Source: Ewingella americana ATCC 33852 (GTDB taxonomy: Bacteria > Pseudomonadota > Gammaproteobacteria > Enterobacterales > Enterobacteriaceae). From it: a DNA stretch of 64,000 nt. The notes under the pieces were generated by a model. The model was not told the DNA's origin. It saw only the letters and a program-made list of their open reading frames with translations, and searched no databases. A program made the translations under genes and the position numbers. Where the stretch lies: assembly GCF_000735345.1 (NCBI RefSeq), contig NZ_JMPJ01000053.1:248001-312000 (forward strand). The letters run 5' to 3'. Positions 9,176 through 17,524 of this stretch are shown one piece after another; position 1 is the stretch's first letter; the number at the start of each line of letters is the position of its first letter.

Positions 9176-10147
9176 GTGAGTATTGCTATTATCATCGGCA
9201 CGCATGGGTCAGCAGCCGAACAGCTGCTGAAAACGGCGGAAATGATTTTAGGCGAACAGGATAACGTGGCCTTTATTGATTTCGTTCCCGGCGAAAATGC
9301 TGAAACATTAATTGAGAAATACACGGCAAAACTGGGTGGACTTGATACCAGCAGCGGCGTGCTCTTCTTAGTAGATACCTGGGGTGGCAGTCCGTTTAAC
9401 GCCGCCAGCCGAATTGTCGTCGACAAAGAGAATTATGAAGTGGTCACTGGGGTGAATATCCCTATGCTGGCAGAAACCTTCATGGCGCGTGACGATAACC
9501 CTTCGTTTGCTGAACTGGTTGCCATTGCGGTGGAAACCGGGCGTGTTGGCGTGAAAGCGCTGAAAACGCCTGAACCAGAAGCAGAAACTGCCGCTGTTCA
9601 ACCCGTGGCTTCGGCACCAAAGGCCGCTGCACCAGCGCGTCCGGCAGGCCCGAATGATCACATGAAAATTGGCCTGGCTCGCATCGATGACCGTTTAATC
9701 CACGGTCAGGTGGCAACTCGCTGGACCAAAGAAACCAACGTTAACCGCATCATCGTCGTCAGTGACGAAGTGGCCGCCGACCATGTCCGTAAGACATTGT
9801 TGACTCAGGTTGCTCCTCCTGGCGTGACGGCGCACGTCGTCGATGTGGCTAAAGCCATTCGCGTTTACGACAACCCAAAATATGCTGGCGACCGCGTCAT
9901 GCTGTTATTTACCAACCCAACTGATGTTCTGCGCGTGGTGGAAGGTGGGGTAAATATCACGTCGGTAAATATTGGTGGTATGGCATTCCGTCAGGGTAAA
10001 ACTCAGGTTAATAACGCCGTTTCCGTCGATGAAAAAGATATTGATGCTTTCAAGCAATTGAACGCCAAAGGTATCGAGCTTGAGGTGCGTAAAGTCTCTT
10101 CTGACAGTCGCCTGAAGATGATGGATCTCATTAATAAAATGAATTAA
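9176..10147 (+). CDS. manX: Mannose PTS enzyme IIAB, ManX
   Basis: ManX carries the cytoplasmic IIA and IIB domains of the mannose phosphotransferase system and relays phosphate from HPr to the incoming sugar. It has 323 residues. The IIA domain (about 1-130) has the phosphorylated His10 in IIIGTHG. An Ala/Pro-rich linker spans about 132-160. The IIB domain starts near MKIGLARIDD and has its phosphorylated His176 in RLIHGQV. The GTG at 9176 has AGGAGG 6 bases upstream. It opens the manXYZ operon. Confidence 0.97.
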   Translation: MSIAIIIGTHGSAAEQLLKTAEMILGEQDNVAFIDFVPGENAETLIEKYTAKLGGLDTSSGVLFLVDTWGGSPFNAASRIVVDKENYEVVTGVNIPMLAETFMARDDNPSFAELVAIAVETGRVGVKALKTPEPEAETAAVQPVASAPKAAAPARPAGPNDHMKIGLARIDDRLIHGQVATRWTKETNVNRIIVVSDEVAADHVRKTLLTQVAPPGVTAHVVDVAKAIRVYDNPKYAGDRVMLLFTNPTDVLRVVEGGVNITSVNIGGMAFRQGKTQVNNAVSVDEKDIDAFKQLNAKGIELEVRKVSSDSRLKMMDLINKMN

Positions 10148-10242
10148 TAAACTCAGCGAATTAAAGCAGCAGGTTGTTAACAAATAATCTGTTTCTGATG
10201 AGCTTATTTTACTCAGAGTCCTTTTGTCATAGGAGAAGTGCA

Positions 10243-11043
10243 ATGGAGATCACCACACTACAGATTGTGCTGATATTTATTGTTGCATGTATTGCGGGGA
10301 TGGGTTCCATCCTTGATGAATTCCAATTCCACCGTCCTTTAGTGGCTTGTACCTTAATCGGTTTTGTTCTGGGTGATGTTAAAACCGGGATCATCATCGG
10401 TGGTACGTTGGAAATGATTGCCCTTGGCTGGATGAATATCGGTGCGGCAGTTGCACCCGATGCCGCCCTCGCCTCCATTATTTCAACCATTCTGGTTATT
10501 GCCGGTGGTCAGTCGGTGGGTGCAGGTATCGCGCTTGCTATCCCACTGGCAGCGGCAGGTCAGGTTCTTACCATCATCGTTCGTACCATCACCGTTGCCT
10601 TCCAGCACGCGGCTGACAGTGCGGCAGAACGCGGCAATCTGCGCGCCATCTCTTGGATCCACGTTTCGGCGTTGGTACTTCAAGCGATGCGTATCGCCAT
10701 CCCTGCCGTGATCGTTGCCGTCTCTGTAGGCACCGAAGTTGTACAGGAAATGCTGGCGTCTATCCCTGCTGTCGTGACTAACGGTCTGAACATTGCGGGC
10801 GGTATGATCGTGGTCGTAGGTTATGCGATGGTCATCAACATGATGCGTGCCGGTTACCTGATGCCGTTCTTCTACCTCGGTTTCGTCACCGCTGCTTTCA
10901 CCAACTTCAACCTGGTTGCGCTGGGTGTGATTGGTGTGGTTATGGCAGTGCTGTACATCCAGTTGAGCCCGAAATACAACAAGTCGGCGCAAGCGGCTGG
11001 GCCAGCACAGGGTGTTAACGATCTCGATAACGAATTGGATTAA
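10243..11043 (+). CDS. manY: Mannose PTS enzyme IIC, ManY
   Basis: ManY is one of the two membrane subunits that move mannose, glucose and related hexoses across the inner membrane. The ATG at 10243, with AGGAG 7 bases upstream, gives 266 residues, the same as E. coli ManY. An upstream in-frame start at 10174 adds 23 unlikely residues. The sequence is almost entirely hydrophobic with several helices, including TLEMIALGWMNIG and a Gly/Ala-rich core. It lies 95 bases after manX and 11 bases before manZ. Confidence 0.96.
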   Translation: MEITTLQIVLIFIVACIAGMGSILDEFQFHRPLVACTLIGFVLGDVKTGIIIGGTLEMIALGWMNIGAAVAPDAALASIISTILVIAGGQSVGAGIALAIPLAAAGQVLTIIVRTITVAFQHAADSAAERGNLRAISWIHVSALVLQAMRIAIPAVIVAVSVGTEVVQEMLASIPAVVTNGLNIAGGMIVVVGYAMVINMMRAGYLMPFFYLGFVTAAFTNFNLVALGVIGVVMAVLYIQLSPKYNKSAQAAGPAQGVNDLDNELD

Positions 11044-11054
11044 GGGTGAGAGAA

Positions 11055-11912
11055 ATGGTTGATCAAACTGTAGTTAGCCAAACTCCTGAAAAGAAACTGA
11101 CGCCAGGCGACATTCGCGGTGTGTTCATGCGTTCGAACCTGTTCCAAGGTTCATGGAACTTTGAACGTATGCAGGCACTGGGTTTCTGTTATTGCATGGT
11201 TCCGGCCATCCGTCGTCTCTACCCAGAGAACAACGATGATCGTAAAGCGGCGATCAAACGCCACTTAGAGTTCTTTAACACCCATCCATACGTTGCAGCG
11301 CCGGTTCTGGGCGTAACCTTGGCGATGGAAGAGCAGCGTGCCAACGGCGCACCTATCGACGACGCGGCCATCAACGGCCTGAAAGTCGGTCTGATGGGTC
11401 CACTGGCAGGCGTGGGTGACCCCATCTTCTGGGGTACTGTTCGCCCGGTATTCGCCGCCCTTGGCGCGGGTATCGCGATGAGCGGCAGCCTGTTGGGTCC
11501 GCTGCTGTTCTTCGTACTGTTTAACCTTGTACGCTTGCTGACTCGCTACTACGGCGTGGCATACGGCTACAAAAAAGGTGTCGATATCGTTAACGATATG
11601 GGCGGCGGCTTCCTGCAAAAACTGACCGAGGGGGCGTCAATTCTCGGCCTGTTTGTCATGGGGGCCTTGGTTAACAAGTGGACGCACGTCAACATACCGC
11701 TGGTGGTGTCGACCATTACCGACCAAACCGGTAAAACCACGGTCACCACCGTGCAAACCATTCTCGACCAGCTGATGCCGGGTCTGGTGCCACTGCTGCT
11801 GACCTTCGGCTGTATGTGGCTGTTGCGCCGTAAAGTTAACGCCTTGTGGATCATCATTGGCTTCTTCGCCATTGGTATCTTCGGTTACTGGATTGGCCTG
11901 TTAGGTCTCTAA
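11055..11912 (+). CDS. manZ: Mannose PTS enzyme IID, ManZ
   Basis: ManZ is the second membrane subunit of the mannose permease and forms the translocation complex with ManY. From ATG 11055 it has 285 residues, beginning MVDQT as in E. coli, with AAGGG about 8 bases upstream. A GTG at 11046 in the same frame is the alternative start. Family landmarks include DIRGVFMRSNLFQGSWNFER, the MGPLAGVGDPIFWGT loop and hydrophobic C-terminal helices. The operon ends at a strong terminator 10 bases downstream. Confidence 0.96.
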   Translation: MVDQTVVSQTPEKKLTPGDIRGVFMRSNLFQGSWNFERMQALGFCYCMVPAIRRLYPENNDDRKAAIKRHLEFFNTHPYVAAPVLGVTLAMEEQRANGAPIDDAAINGLKVGLMGPLAGVGDPIFWGTVRPVFAALGAGIAMSGSLLGPLLFFVLFNLVRLLTRYYGVAYGYKKGVDIVNDMGGGFLQKLTEGASILGLFVMGALVNKWTHVNIPLVVSTITDQTGKTTVTTVQTILDQLMPGLVPLLLTFGCMWLLRRKVNALWIIIGFFAIGIFGYWIGLLGL

Positions 11913-11922
11913 GTAATCACTA

Positions 11923-11952
11923 AGCCGGGGGAGCCTATCCCCCGGCTTTTTT
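11923..11952 (+). terminator. manXYZ terminator
   Basis: AGCCGGGGGA pairs with TCCCCCGGCT around a short loop and is followed by six T. Confidence 0.92.
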
Positions 11953-11977
11953 ATGCTTTCACGCTGGAGAAGTTTGC

Positions 11978-12436
11978 ATGTCCCTCACTGATATCGTCCT
12001 CGCTGTCTTCGCCCTTCTGCTTCTGGCCTACGCCATTTACGACGAATTCCTGATGGGATCCAACAAAGGGAAAACGCTGCTGCGCGTCAACCTGCGTCGC
12101 CGCAACAAGATTGATTGCATTATCTTTATCGGGCTGTTGGCTATCCTGCTTTATAACAATGTGAATGCTCAGGGCTCGCCAATCACCAACTACTTATTAA
12201 TTGGTCTGGCGCTGATTGCGTTCTATATCTCGTTTATCCGTTGGCCAAAAATGTTGTTTAAATCGACAGGCTTTTACTACGCCAATGCATTTATCACCTA
12301 TGATCGAATCAAATCCATGAATCTCTCAGAGGACGGCGTTTTAGTGATTGAACTGGAACAACGCAAGCTGTTAATAAGGGTTAACCAGTTAGACGACCTG
12401 CAAAACATCTATAATTTAATGGTTGAACATCAGTAA
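11978..12436 (+). CDS. yobD: YobD family membrane protein (DUF986)
   Basis: A 152-residue inner-membrane protein of unknown function, found downstream of manZ in enteric bacteria. Three hydrophobic helices are visible near residues 4-22, 45-63 and 68-86, followed by a soluble C-terminal part (about 95-152) rich in charged residues. ATG 11978 has GGAGA about 8 bases upstream. The manXYZ terminator separates it from manZ, so it needs read-through or its own promoter. Confidence 0.9.
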   Translation: MSLTDIVLAVFALLLLAYAIYDEFLMGSNKGKTLLRVNLRRRNKIDCIIFIGLLAILLYNNVNAQGSPITNYLLIGLALIAFYISFIRWPKMLFKSTGFYYANAFITYDRIKSMNLSEDGVLVIELEQRKLLIRVNQLDDLQNIYNLMVEHQ

Positions 12437-12571
12437 GTTACGTTAATTATGCTATTGGCTATATTTAATAGCATTATATTTAAATAACCCTAATTACCCG
12501 CAAGGTTGTTATTGATGTTTAATTCCACAATTTGTGAGTTTATTATCCAATCAATATGATGTGTGCGGGTA

Positions 12572-12590
12572 CTTAATGAAAATCATTATC
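12572..12590. promoter_or_regulatory. Fur-box-like site upstream of mntP
   Basis: This 19-base stretch matches the classical 19-base Fur box at 16 positions (mismatches at positions 1, 2 and 9). It lies upstream of the mntP promoter candidate and riboswitch, where iron control of manganese export would make sense. Confidence 0.55.
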
Positions 12591-12616
12591 TTTGGGAATG
12601 CTAAACCCTAAATTAT

Positions 12617-12644
12617 TTGTTGTTGTTATCAATTAAAATATTAT
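12617..12644 (+). promoter_or_regulatory. Candidate sigma-70 promoter of mntP
   Basis: TTGTTG (-35) and TATTAT (-10) are separated by 16 bases. A start near 12651 would place transcription just ahead of the riboswitch. Confidence 0.45.
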
Positions 12645-12659
12645 GTTAAGGTTGCGCCG

Positions 12660-12853
12660 TCATTTGGGGAGTAGCCGGTTTTTGCATCAATTGTCTCGCA
12701 CAATGGATGTGAAAACGCTCGTATCAACATACTCGTTTTGAAATAAAACGTGGTGCGAGCAGCCGTGAGGTTGGCGAGACCATAGACGCGTAGCTCCGTC
12801 GTAAGGTTGGGGGTGGGTTACGTGTATATGGAAACACCCGGCCGAGGTAACAC
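12660..12853 (+). promoter_or_regulatory. yybP-ykoY manganese riboswitch in the mntP leader
   Basis: The leader of mntP shows the conserved family landmarks in order: TTTGGGGAGTAGCC near 12663, GGCGAGACC near 12773, and GGCCGAGG near 12840, close to the start codon. This is the Mn(II)-sensing yybP-ykoY class known upstream of E. coli mntP. The GAGG inside the last conserved block is also the ribosome binding site, 8 bases before the GTG, so metal binding can directly control translation. Confidence 0.88.
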
Positions 12854-12855
12854 TC

Positions 12856-13428
12856 GTGAACTTATCTGCAACACTGATTCTGGCTTTCGGCATGTCGATG
12901 GACGCCTTTGCGGCCTCGATAGGCAAAGGCGCCAGCCTGCACCGCCCTCACTTTCGTGAAGCACTGCGCACCGGTTTAATCTTTGGCATCATCGAAGCTA
13001 TCACCCCGCTGATTGGTTGGGGCATTGGCTTGGTCGCCAGCAAATACATTATGGCGTGGGACCACTGGGTCGCCTTCACCCTGCTGTTCATTCTGGGTGC
13101 GCGCATGATCATGGAAGGTCTGAAGAATAAACCGCAGGAAGAAGCCACCACGCAGAGCCGCCACGGCTTTTGGATTTTAGCCGCCACCGCCATCGGCACC
13201 AGCCTTGATGCGATGGCTATCGGCGTCGGCTTGGCTTTCCTTCAGGTGAATATCATCCATACCGCGCTGGCCATCGGGCTGGCAACCACGATTATGGCCA
13301 CTATTGGCATTCTATTAGGACGCTTTATCGGCCCGCTGTTAGGGCGTTGGGCCGAAGTGCTGGGTGGCGTGGTGCTGATTGGTATTGGCTGTAATATCCT
13401 GCTGGAGCACTTGGGTTATCTTAGCTGA
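12856..13428 (+). CDS. mntP: Manganese efflux pump MntP
   Basis: MntP exports excess Mn(II) across the inner membrane. The protein has 190 residues with six hydrophobic helices arranged as two repeats. Acidic residues lie in the membrane near [15 protein letters not shown] (helix 1) and [12 protein letters not shown] (helix 4), which are the family metal-path motifs. The start is GTG 12856, whose ribosome binding site lies within the riboswitch. The 3' end lies 8 bases from the convergent rlmA end, with only the small hairpin GCCTG-CTA-CAGGC between them. Confidence 0.95.
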   Translation: MNLSATLILAFGMSMDAFAASIGKGASLHRPHFREALRTGLIFGIIEAITPLIGWGIGLVASKYIMAWDHWVAFTLLFILGARMIMEGLKNKPQEEATTQSRHGFWILAATAIGTSLDAMAIGVGLAFLQVNIIHTALAIGLATTIMATIGILLGRFIGPLLGRWAEVLGGVVLIGIGCNILLEHLGYLS

Positions 13429-13436
13429 GAAGCCTG

Positions 13437-14252
13437 CTACAGGCGGCGATGCAGCCTAATGAGGAAGTCGGTTTCACAGGAGAACGACGTCTCAGCCAGC
13501 AGCGCCGCTTTAACTTCTTCGGTAGCCCGCCACGCAAAGGGCGTCATTTGCAGTAAATCAAAAGCTTCGCTGCCGTTTAGCATCATCGGATAGGCCAGCG
13601 TCTCCTGACTCACCCGCTCAAACCCTTCTAGCTGTTCATCCAACTCGGCGTGCAGCTGCACCTGCGAATAGATAAGCCCTTTCAACTGATATAAATGACG
13701 CGGCCCCGGCGCGACGGTCATCACCAGCCCGCCGGGCTTAACGGCGCGATACAGCTCTTCTGCCTTGCACGGGGCATAAATACGCAGCACGGCGTCAAGC
13801 GACTGGTCGGCAAACGGCAGGCGATGGCTGGAGGCCACGCAGAAATTCACCTCGCGATAGCGTTTAGCGGCGTTGCGGATAGCCACTTTGGCGACGTCCA
13901 AGCCATAGACTTCAATTGCGCGCAGCTGGCTTAGACGACGAGCCACCTCAGCGGTGTAATAGCCCTCGCCACAGCCTATGTCCAACAGCGTCGAGGCCTC
14001 TGCTGGCAGTGACTCATCCAGCTTCTGCGCCACAAGGTCACGCAATGGCTGGTAGTGACCCGCGTCGAGGAACCGGCGGCGCGACTCCATCATCTCCGGG
14101 CTGTCTCCCGGCTGCTTCGAACGCTTATGCTGTACGGGCATCAAATTGACATAGCCTTCTTTAGCATTATCAAACTGATGATTTTGCGGGCAGCGCCACT
14201 GGCGATCGTTAAGCGTAAGTGCCTGATGGCAAAGAGGACATTGATAACTCAT
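13437..14252 (-). CDS. rlmA: 23S rRNA (guanine-745-N1) methyltransferase RlmA
   Basis: RlmA methylates G745 in helix 35 of 23S rRNA using S-adenosylmethionine. From ATG 14252 it has 271 residues. The N-terminal zinc ribbon is formed by the cysteines of [10 protein letters not shown] and WRCPQNH. The SAM-binding core [16 protein letters not shown] follows. AGGA lies 6 bases before the ATG at 14252, and this start matches E. coli. An extension to 14315 is not supported. It is convergent with mntP. Confidence 0.95.
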   Translation of the reverse strand: MSYQCPLCHQALTLNDRQWRCPQNHQFDNAKEGYVNLMPVQHKRSKQPGDSPEMMESRRRFLDAGHYQPLRDLVAQKLDESLPAEASTLLDIGCGEGYYTAEVARRLSQLRAIEVYGLDVAKVAIRNAAKRYREVNFCVASSHRLPFADQSLDAVLRIYAPCKAEELYRAVKPGGLVMTVAPGPRHLYQLKGLIYSQVQLHAELDEQLEGFERVSQETLAYPMMLNGSEAFDLLQMTPFAWRATEEVKAALLAETSFSCETDFLIRLHRRL

Positions 14253-14398
14253 GAAGATCCTAAGGGGAATTCGCGGTGCCCGCAGGCAGAATGCCGCCAA
14301 GTCTAAAGAACGCACCGGAGAGTTGCAACCGCTGGCGTGGAAAGGAAAAATCCAGCTACACTGAGCCTTCGACGTTTTACTTATTTGACGTGGTTTAT

Positions 14399-15103
14399 AT
14401 GACTGACATTTCGGCGTTAATCAGCCAGATAGCTGGGATCCGCCACGGCTTTGGCAGCAAGCGCGCCCTGATACCCGAGGTTTTGGCCGAGTTCGAACCG
14501 ACCCGGCCGCAGAAAAAACAGGTACACGGCACCCGCATCGTGGATATCAGCCACCCCGCCCAGCCCTGCGGCGAAGCTGACGGCTTCTATACTTCTCAAC
14601 CCGGCATTCTATTAACCGTGTTCAGCGCCGACTGCCTGCCGCTGATTTTTAGCCGTCAGGACGGTCGCCGCGTGGGCGTGGTTCATGCTGGCTGGCGTGG
14701 GCTGAAAGCGGGGATTATTGAGAAAATGGCCGAGCGTATTCATCAGGACGGCATCGTGGAGGATTGGCTGGTATCTATTGGCCCGGCGGCGCGCGCCTGC
14801 TGTTATGAAGTCAGCCAAGAGCTGGTGGATGAGTTCCTGCGCGACGTGGACCTGCCGCCCGCGCTTATCTCCCCTTCCCCGCGCCATCTTGACCTCGCGG
14901 CGATTGCTCAGGCCAAGCTCGAGCGTTTGGGCTTCGCCGCCATTGACCATGCTGGCGGCTGCACCATCTGCAGCACCGTGCAGGACGGCAGCTTTAAATA
15001 CACCAGCTTTCGCCGCAACAGCCACCAGCGCGCCAAAGACCCAACGCACCCGGGGATCAGCGGCCGCAATCAGCAATCGGGGATTATTATTTTGCCAGAG
15101 TGA
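14399..15103 (+). CDS. YfiH/polyphenol oxidase (laccase domain) family protein
   Basis: A 234-residue protein of the YfiH (DUF152, PgeF/FAMIN-like) family. The conserved residues His43 in QVHG, Cys79 in ADCLP and His96 in VHAGWRG are all present and form the family's metal or purine site. E. coli YfiH is encoded elsewhere (next to clpB) and is clearly different in sequence, so this is probably a second paralogue, which I infer from context only. Reported activities of the family include purine nucleoside cleavage and peptidoglycan precursor quality control. The ATG at 14399 has no good ribosome binding site. Confidence 0.85.
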   Translation: MTDISALISQIAGIRHGFGSKRALIPEVLAEFEPTRPQKKQVHGTRIVDISHPAQPCGEADGFYTSQPGILLTVFSADCLPLIFSRQDGRRVGVVHAGWRGLKAGIIEKMAERIHQDGIVEDWLVSIGPAARACCYEVSQELVDEFLRDVDLPPALISPSPRHLDLAAIAQAKLERLGFAAIDHAGGCTICSTVQDGSFKYTSFRRNSHQRAKDPTHPGISGRNQQSGIIILPE

Positions 15104-15129
15104 TGCTGGCTAGCCTCAGATTTCAGATA

Positions 15130-15160
15130 CAAAAAAACCCGCACATGGCGGGTTTTTTTC
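15130..15160. terminator. Bidirectional terminator between the YfiH-like gene and cspC
   Basis: Seven A, ACCCGC, a short loop, GCGGGT and seven T form a strong symmetric terminator between convergent genes. Confidence 0.93.
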
Positions 15161-15174
15161 ACAGCTGACGCTGC

Positions 15175-15384
15175 TTAGATTGCATTCACGTTAACAGCAG
15201 ACGGGCCTTTCTGGCCGTCTTGGATTTCGAACTCAACGTTCTGGCCTTCAGCCAGAGTTTTGAAGCCGTTACCCTGAATGGCAGAGAAGTGTACGAATAC
15301 GTCTTTGCTGCCGTCAGCAGGAGTGATGAAACCGAAGCCTTTAGACTCGTTGAACCACTTAACCTGACCTTTAATCTTTGCCAT
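15175..15384 (-). CDS. cspC: Cold-shock family RNA chaperone CspC
   Basis: A 69-residue OB-fold nucleic-acid-binding protein, nearly identical to E. coli CspC from memory. The RNP motifs KGFGFITP and VFVHFSAI are intact. CspC is made constitutively and stabilises certain mRNAs, including stress genes. AAGGAA lies about 10 bases before the ATG at 15384. It lies 42 bases after yobF on the same strand and should be co-transcribed with it, as in E. coli. Confidence 0.97.
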   Translation of the reverse strand: MAKIKGQVKWFNESKGFGFITPADGSKDVFVHFSAIQGNGFKTLAEGQNVEFEIQDGQKGPSAVNVNAI

Positions 15385-15426
15385 CTTGAGTATTTCCTTT
15401 GGATTGTTTAAAGCCGCCTATTGGCG

Positions 15427-15543
15427 TTACATAGACAAACTAGAGTCGTTACTGCTTGAGGCACTAAGATATAAATCGGCAGAGAAGCAGTGTTCAACGA
15501 TAACGTTTTTACTCAGGTCTTCTTTACTGAAAATGCCACACAT
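15427..15543 (-). CDS. yobF: YobF small protein (38 residues)
   Basis: A very short gene directly upstream of cspC. Translation from ATG 15543 starts [18 protein letters not shown] and ends SSLSM, aligning with the E. coli YobF start [14 protein letters not shown] and the shared FSA segment, with a shorter C-terminus (38 against 47 residues). E. coli YobF is a small stress-responsive protein of unknown role. The ribosome binding site is poor (GAGG about 13 bases away). Identity rests on sequence plus the conserved yobF-cspC order. Confidence 0.85.
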   Translation of the reverse strand: MCGIFSKEDLSKNVIVEHCFSADLYLSASSSNDSSLSM

Positions 15544-15576
15544 ATACAGAACCGTACCTCGTTTTACCCATATGCG

Positions 15577-15604
15577 TTATCACATAAACTGATTTCGATG
15601 GCAA
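15577..15604 (-). promoter_or_regulatory. Candidate yobF-cspC promoter
   Basis: On the minus strand TTGCCA and TGATAA are separated by 16 bases and lie 34-61 bases before the yobF start. Confidence 0.4.
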
Positions 15605-15868
15605 GCCATTTTTAATCAGTGATGGACCTGTCGCACATATTTGAGTCGGTTAAAGCCGGTTGCCGTTAGGCTAAGCTGAAATATGTTGATAGACATGCTT
15701 TTTTCTGCTTAACAGTGAAGCCTGTCTTTGATTCAAAACAATAACGACTTGCCCCGATTATTGATCATTTAATGCCGAACGATAAGCGTAAAAGACAACT
15801 TTATTTGAATTTTTATCTTTTAAGATATGCCATGAAGTACTGAGAGGACTGCGCCGCAACGCTTGCCT

Positions 15869-15991
15869 ATGATTGGTTATGCATTCATCAAAATGGGCGT
15901 GCTGGCAGGCGTTGGTGCATTTCATTGTGTCGCCCGTTATCTATTGCACCGCAAGCGAGCAAACAATTCTATTCCAACTAATAACGCTTGA
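15869..15991 (+). CDS. Possible 40-residue small membrane protein
   Basis: ATG 15869 opens a 40-codon frame giving a hydrophobic stretch (MIGYAFIKMGVLAGVGAFHC) and then a basic, polar tail with RYLLHRKR. This looks like a single-pass small membrane protein with a positive-inside end. Its stop codon lies in the loop of a 10-bp inverted repeat that could end the transcript. Against it: GAGAGGA is about 20 bases upstream, too far for a normal ribosome binding site, and I recognise no relative. Confidence 0.3.
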   Translation: MIGYAFIKMGVLAGVGAFHCVARYLLHRKRANNSIPTNNA

Positions 15992-16003
15992 AAATTAGTT
16001 GGA
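15973..16003. repeat. Perfect 10-bp inverted repeat
   Basis: TCCAACTAAT and ATTAGTTGGA are exact reverse complements around an 11-base loop. The stem is AT-rich and no long T-run follows, so it may be a weak terminator or a protein-binding dyad. Confidence 0.6.
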
Positions 16004-16182
16004 TTAATTTCAGGGGCAAATAGCGGCAGGGTCAATATGGGAATAGTGCCTGTTTCGAGTATTTAACATTATGATGAAATAATGATGACCAGACGGTTAA
16101 ATTACTGTTGATTATATAACCACAATTAATTGAAGTATGTTTAAACCCGAAATCTGGTTTCTATTTTAATAAACCATTTACA

Positions 16183-16196
16183 GTGATCGACATCAC
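16183..16196. promoter_or_regulatory. CRP-like site
   Basis: GTGATCGACATCAC matches the symmetric CRP core GTGA-N6-TCAC exactly. The gene it controls is unclear. A possible -10 (TATTCT) lies 13 bases to its right, and TATAAT on the minus strand lies at 16111-16116. Confidence 0.5.
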
Positions 16197-16275
16197 GAAT
16201 TCATTTTCTATTCTAGTGGGAAACGAGAGCTAAGAGGCATTTTTCACCCTTCATCCGCGTTTAGCCCCTGCCCTT

Positions 16276-16375
16276 ACGGCGGCTTTCGCCGCGAGGTGTA
16301 GACGTGGCGGGTGACTTGGACAGATGCTTGCAAGGAAAATCAGCAGTGACGGGAGGAGGCCCTCCCGTCAATAAG
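16276..16375. other. GC-rich hairpin segment, possible small RNA
   Basis: GGCGGC-TTTC-GCCGC forms one hairpin near 16279-16294. TGACGGGAGG and CCTCCCGTCA form a perfect 10-bp stem with a 4-base loop near 16346-16369. Neither strand shows a T-run directly after the second stem. No known small RNA was recognised. Confidence 0.3.
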
Positions 16376-16395
16376 GCGCTAATACTGCACATATT

Positions 16396-17385
16396 TCACT
16401 CGGGCAGAATGCTCTGCCCAATTTTCAATGGATAAAAACGCGAGGCAATTTCAGCATTGTTTTGCGTAGCCTGTGCTAATTCCTGCAAAGGCTCATCCAA
16501 TGATTCATCGGCTAATTCAAACACGCCCCAATGAATTGGCACGGCTTTACGACATTTTATTTCTGAGAAAACCTCGACCGCCTGCTGCGGGTCCATATGC
16601 TGCGCACTCATGAACCATCGTGGTGCATACGCGCCAACCGGGATAGCCGCCAAATCGAAAGGCCCCAGCTTGTCGCCGATAACTTTGAATTGGTTGCTAT
16701 AACCACTGTCGCCGGAGAAGTAGAAACGCAGGTCGGCACTGGTCACCACCCAGCCACACCACAGCGAGCGATTTCGGTCCCACAGGGTTCGCATACTCCA
16801 GTGGCGAGCTGGCACCGCGTGGAAATTCAGCCCGCCGATGCTGTGCTCCTGCCACCAGTCCAGCTCGGTGACGTGGCGCGCGCCTTGGCGTATCAGCCAA
16901 CGCTTCATGCCCAGCGGCACAATAAACTCCAGCTCGGGGAAGCGACGCAGCAGCCTTTTTATGGTCGGCTTATCCAGATGATCGTAGTGATTGTGGGACA
17001 GCAGCACATAGTCAATGTGAGGCAAATCCGCGACGTCGGCGCTTACCGGCGTCTTGCGTTTCGGGCCGTAGAATTTCAGCGGCGAGGCGCGAGCAGAGAG
17101 CACCGGGTCCATCAGCACGGTTTTGCCTGCAATGCGCAGCAGCAGACAGGCGTGACCCAGGAACCATAGGCGATCCTCGCTGCCGCTGAACTCGGCCTTC
17201 TGCCACCACTGGGAAATAAAGTGCTCATAGCCACGGTGCGGCGGCTTGGGCAACTGCTGCTCTTTGCGCTCGCGCTGCCAGCGCTTGAGATCGCCGTCCT
17301 GTCGATTATGAGGTTCAGGATTGGTAAACCCTTCCGGCGTATGGTGCGGTTTAGACGCATCATAATAGGGATTTTTAATAGCCAT
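16396..17385 (-). CDS. Metallo-beta-lactamase fold hydrolase (NAPE-PLD/RomA-like)
   Basis: A 329-residue protein with the metal site of the metallo-beta-lactamase fold: HNHYDH at 131-136, a downstream His near 195, Asp226 in FSGDSGY, His263 in AQHMDP and His285 in PIHWG. This layout, with WFLGHACLLLRI before the metal motif, is typical of the UlaG/NAPE-PLD-like branch, which includes RomA-type proteins. The substrate is unknown. No signal peptide is seen, so it is probably cytoplasmic. It is not part of the E. coli cspC-yebO order and is an insertion here. Confidence 0.85.
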   Translation of the reverse strand: MAIKNPYYDASKPHHTPEGFTNPEPHNRQDGDLKRWQRERKEQQLPKPPHRGYEHFISQWWQKAEFSGSEDRLWFLGHACLLLRIAGKTVLMDPVLSARASPLKFYGPKRKTPVSADVADLPHIDYVLLSHNHYDHLDKPTIKRLLRRFPELEFIVPLGMKRWLIRQGARHVTELDWWQEHSIGGLNFHAVPARHWSMRTLWDRNRSLWCGWVVTSADLRFYFSGDSGYSNQFKVIGDKLGPFDLAAIPVGAYAPRWFMSAQHMDPQQAVEVFSEIKCRKAVPIHWGVFELADESLDEPLQELAQATQNNAEIASRFYPLKIGQSILPE

Positions 17386-17424
17386 AATGTTCCTTCAAAT
17401 TACGCAGACAGCTTACTTATGGGG

Positions 17425-17463
17425 AAGTAAAAACCGCGATGAAGGCTGGCCTCATCGCGGTTT
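17425..17463 (-). terminator. Terminator after the 17525-17761 gene
   Basis: AAACCGCGATGA and TCATCGCGGTTT form a perfect 12-bp stem. On the minus strand it is followed by a T-rich tract, so it ends leftward transcripts from the small gene upstream. Confidence 0.8.
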
Positions 17464-17524
17464 GGGTGTGAATAGACAGTAGTATGTACAAAGTTTTACT
17501 GCAACATTCGTGACAGGACTTTAC

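Larger units (their letters stand above)
15544..16395. other. Long region without a standard gene, upstream of yobF
   Basis: These 850 bases hold no long open frame. Seen inside: the yobF promoter candidate, a possible 40-residue hydrophobic ORF at 15869-15991, a 10-bp perfect inverted repeat at 15973-16003, a CRP-like site at 16183-16196 and a GC-rich segment with two hairpins at about 16276-16375. The GC-rich part contrasts with the AT-rich surroundings and could specify a small RNA, which I cannot name. Confidence 0.5.

Noticed and set aside
12687-12926. 79-codon frame antisense to the mntP leader
   Set aside because: It lies in the riboswitch and the mntP start; the low-complexity product has no support.
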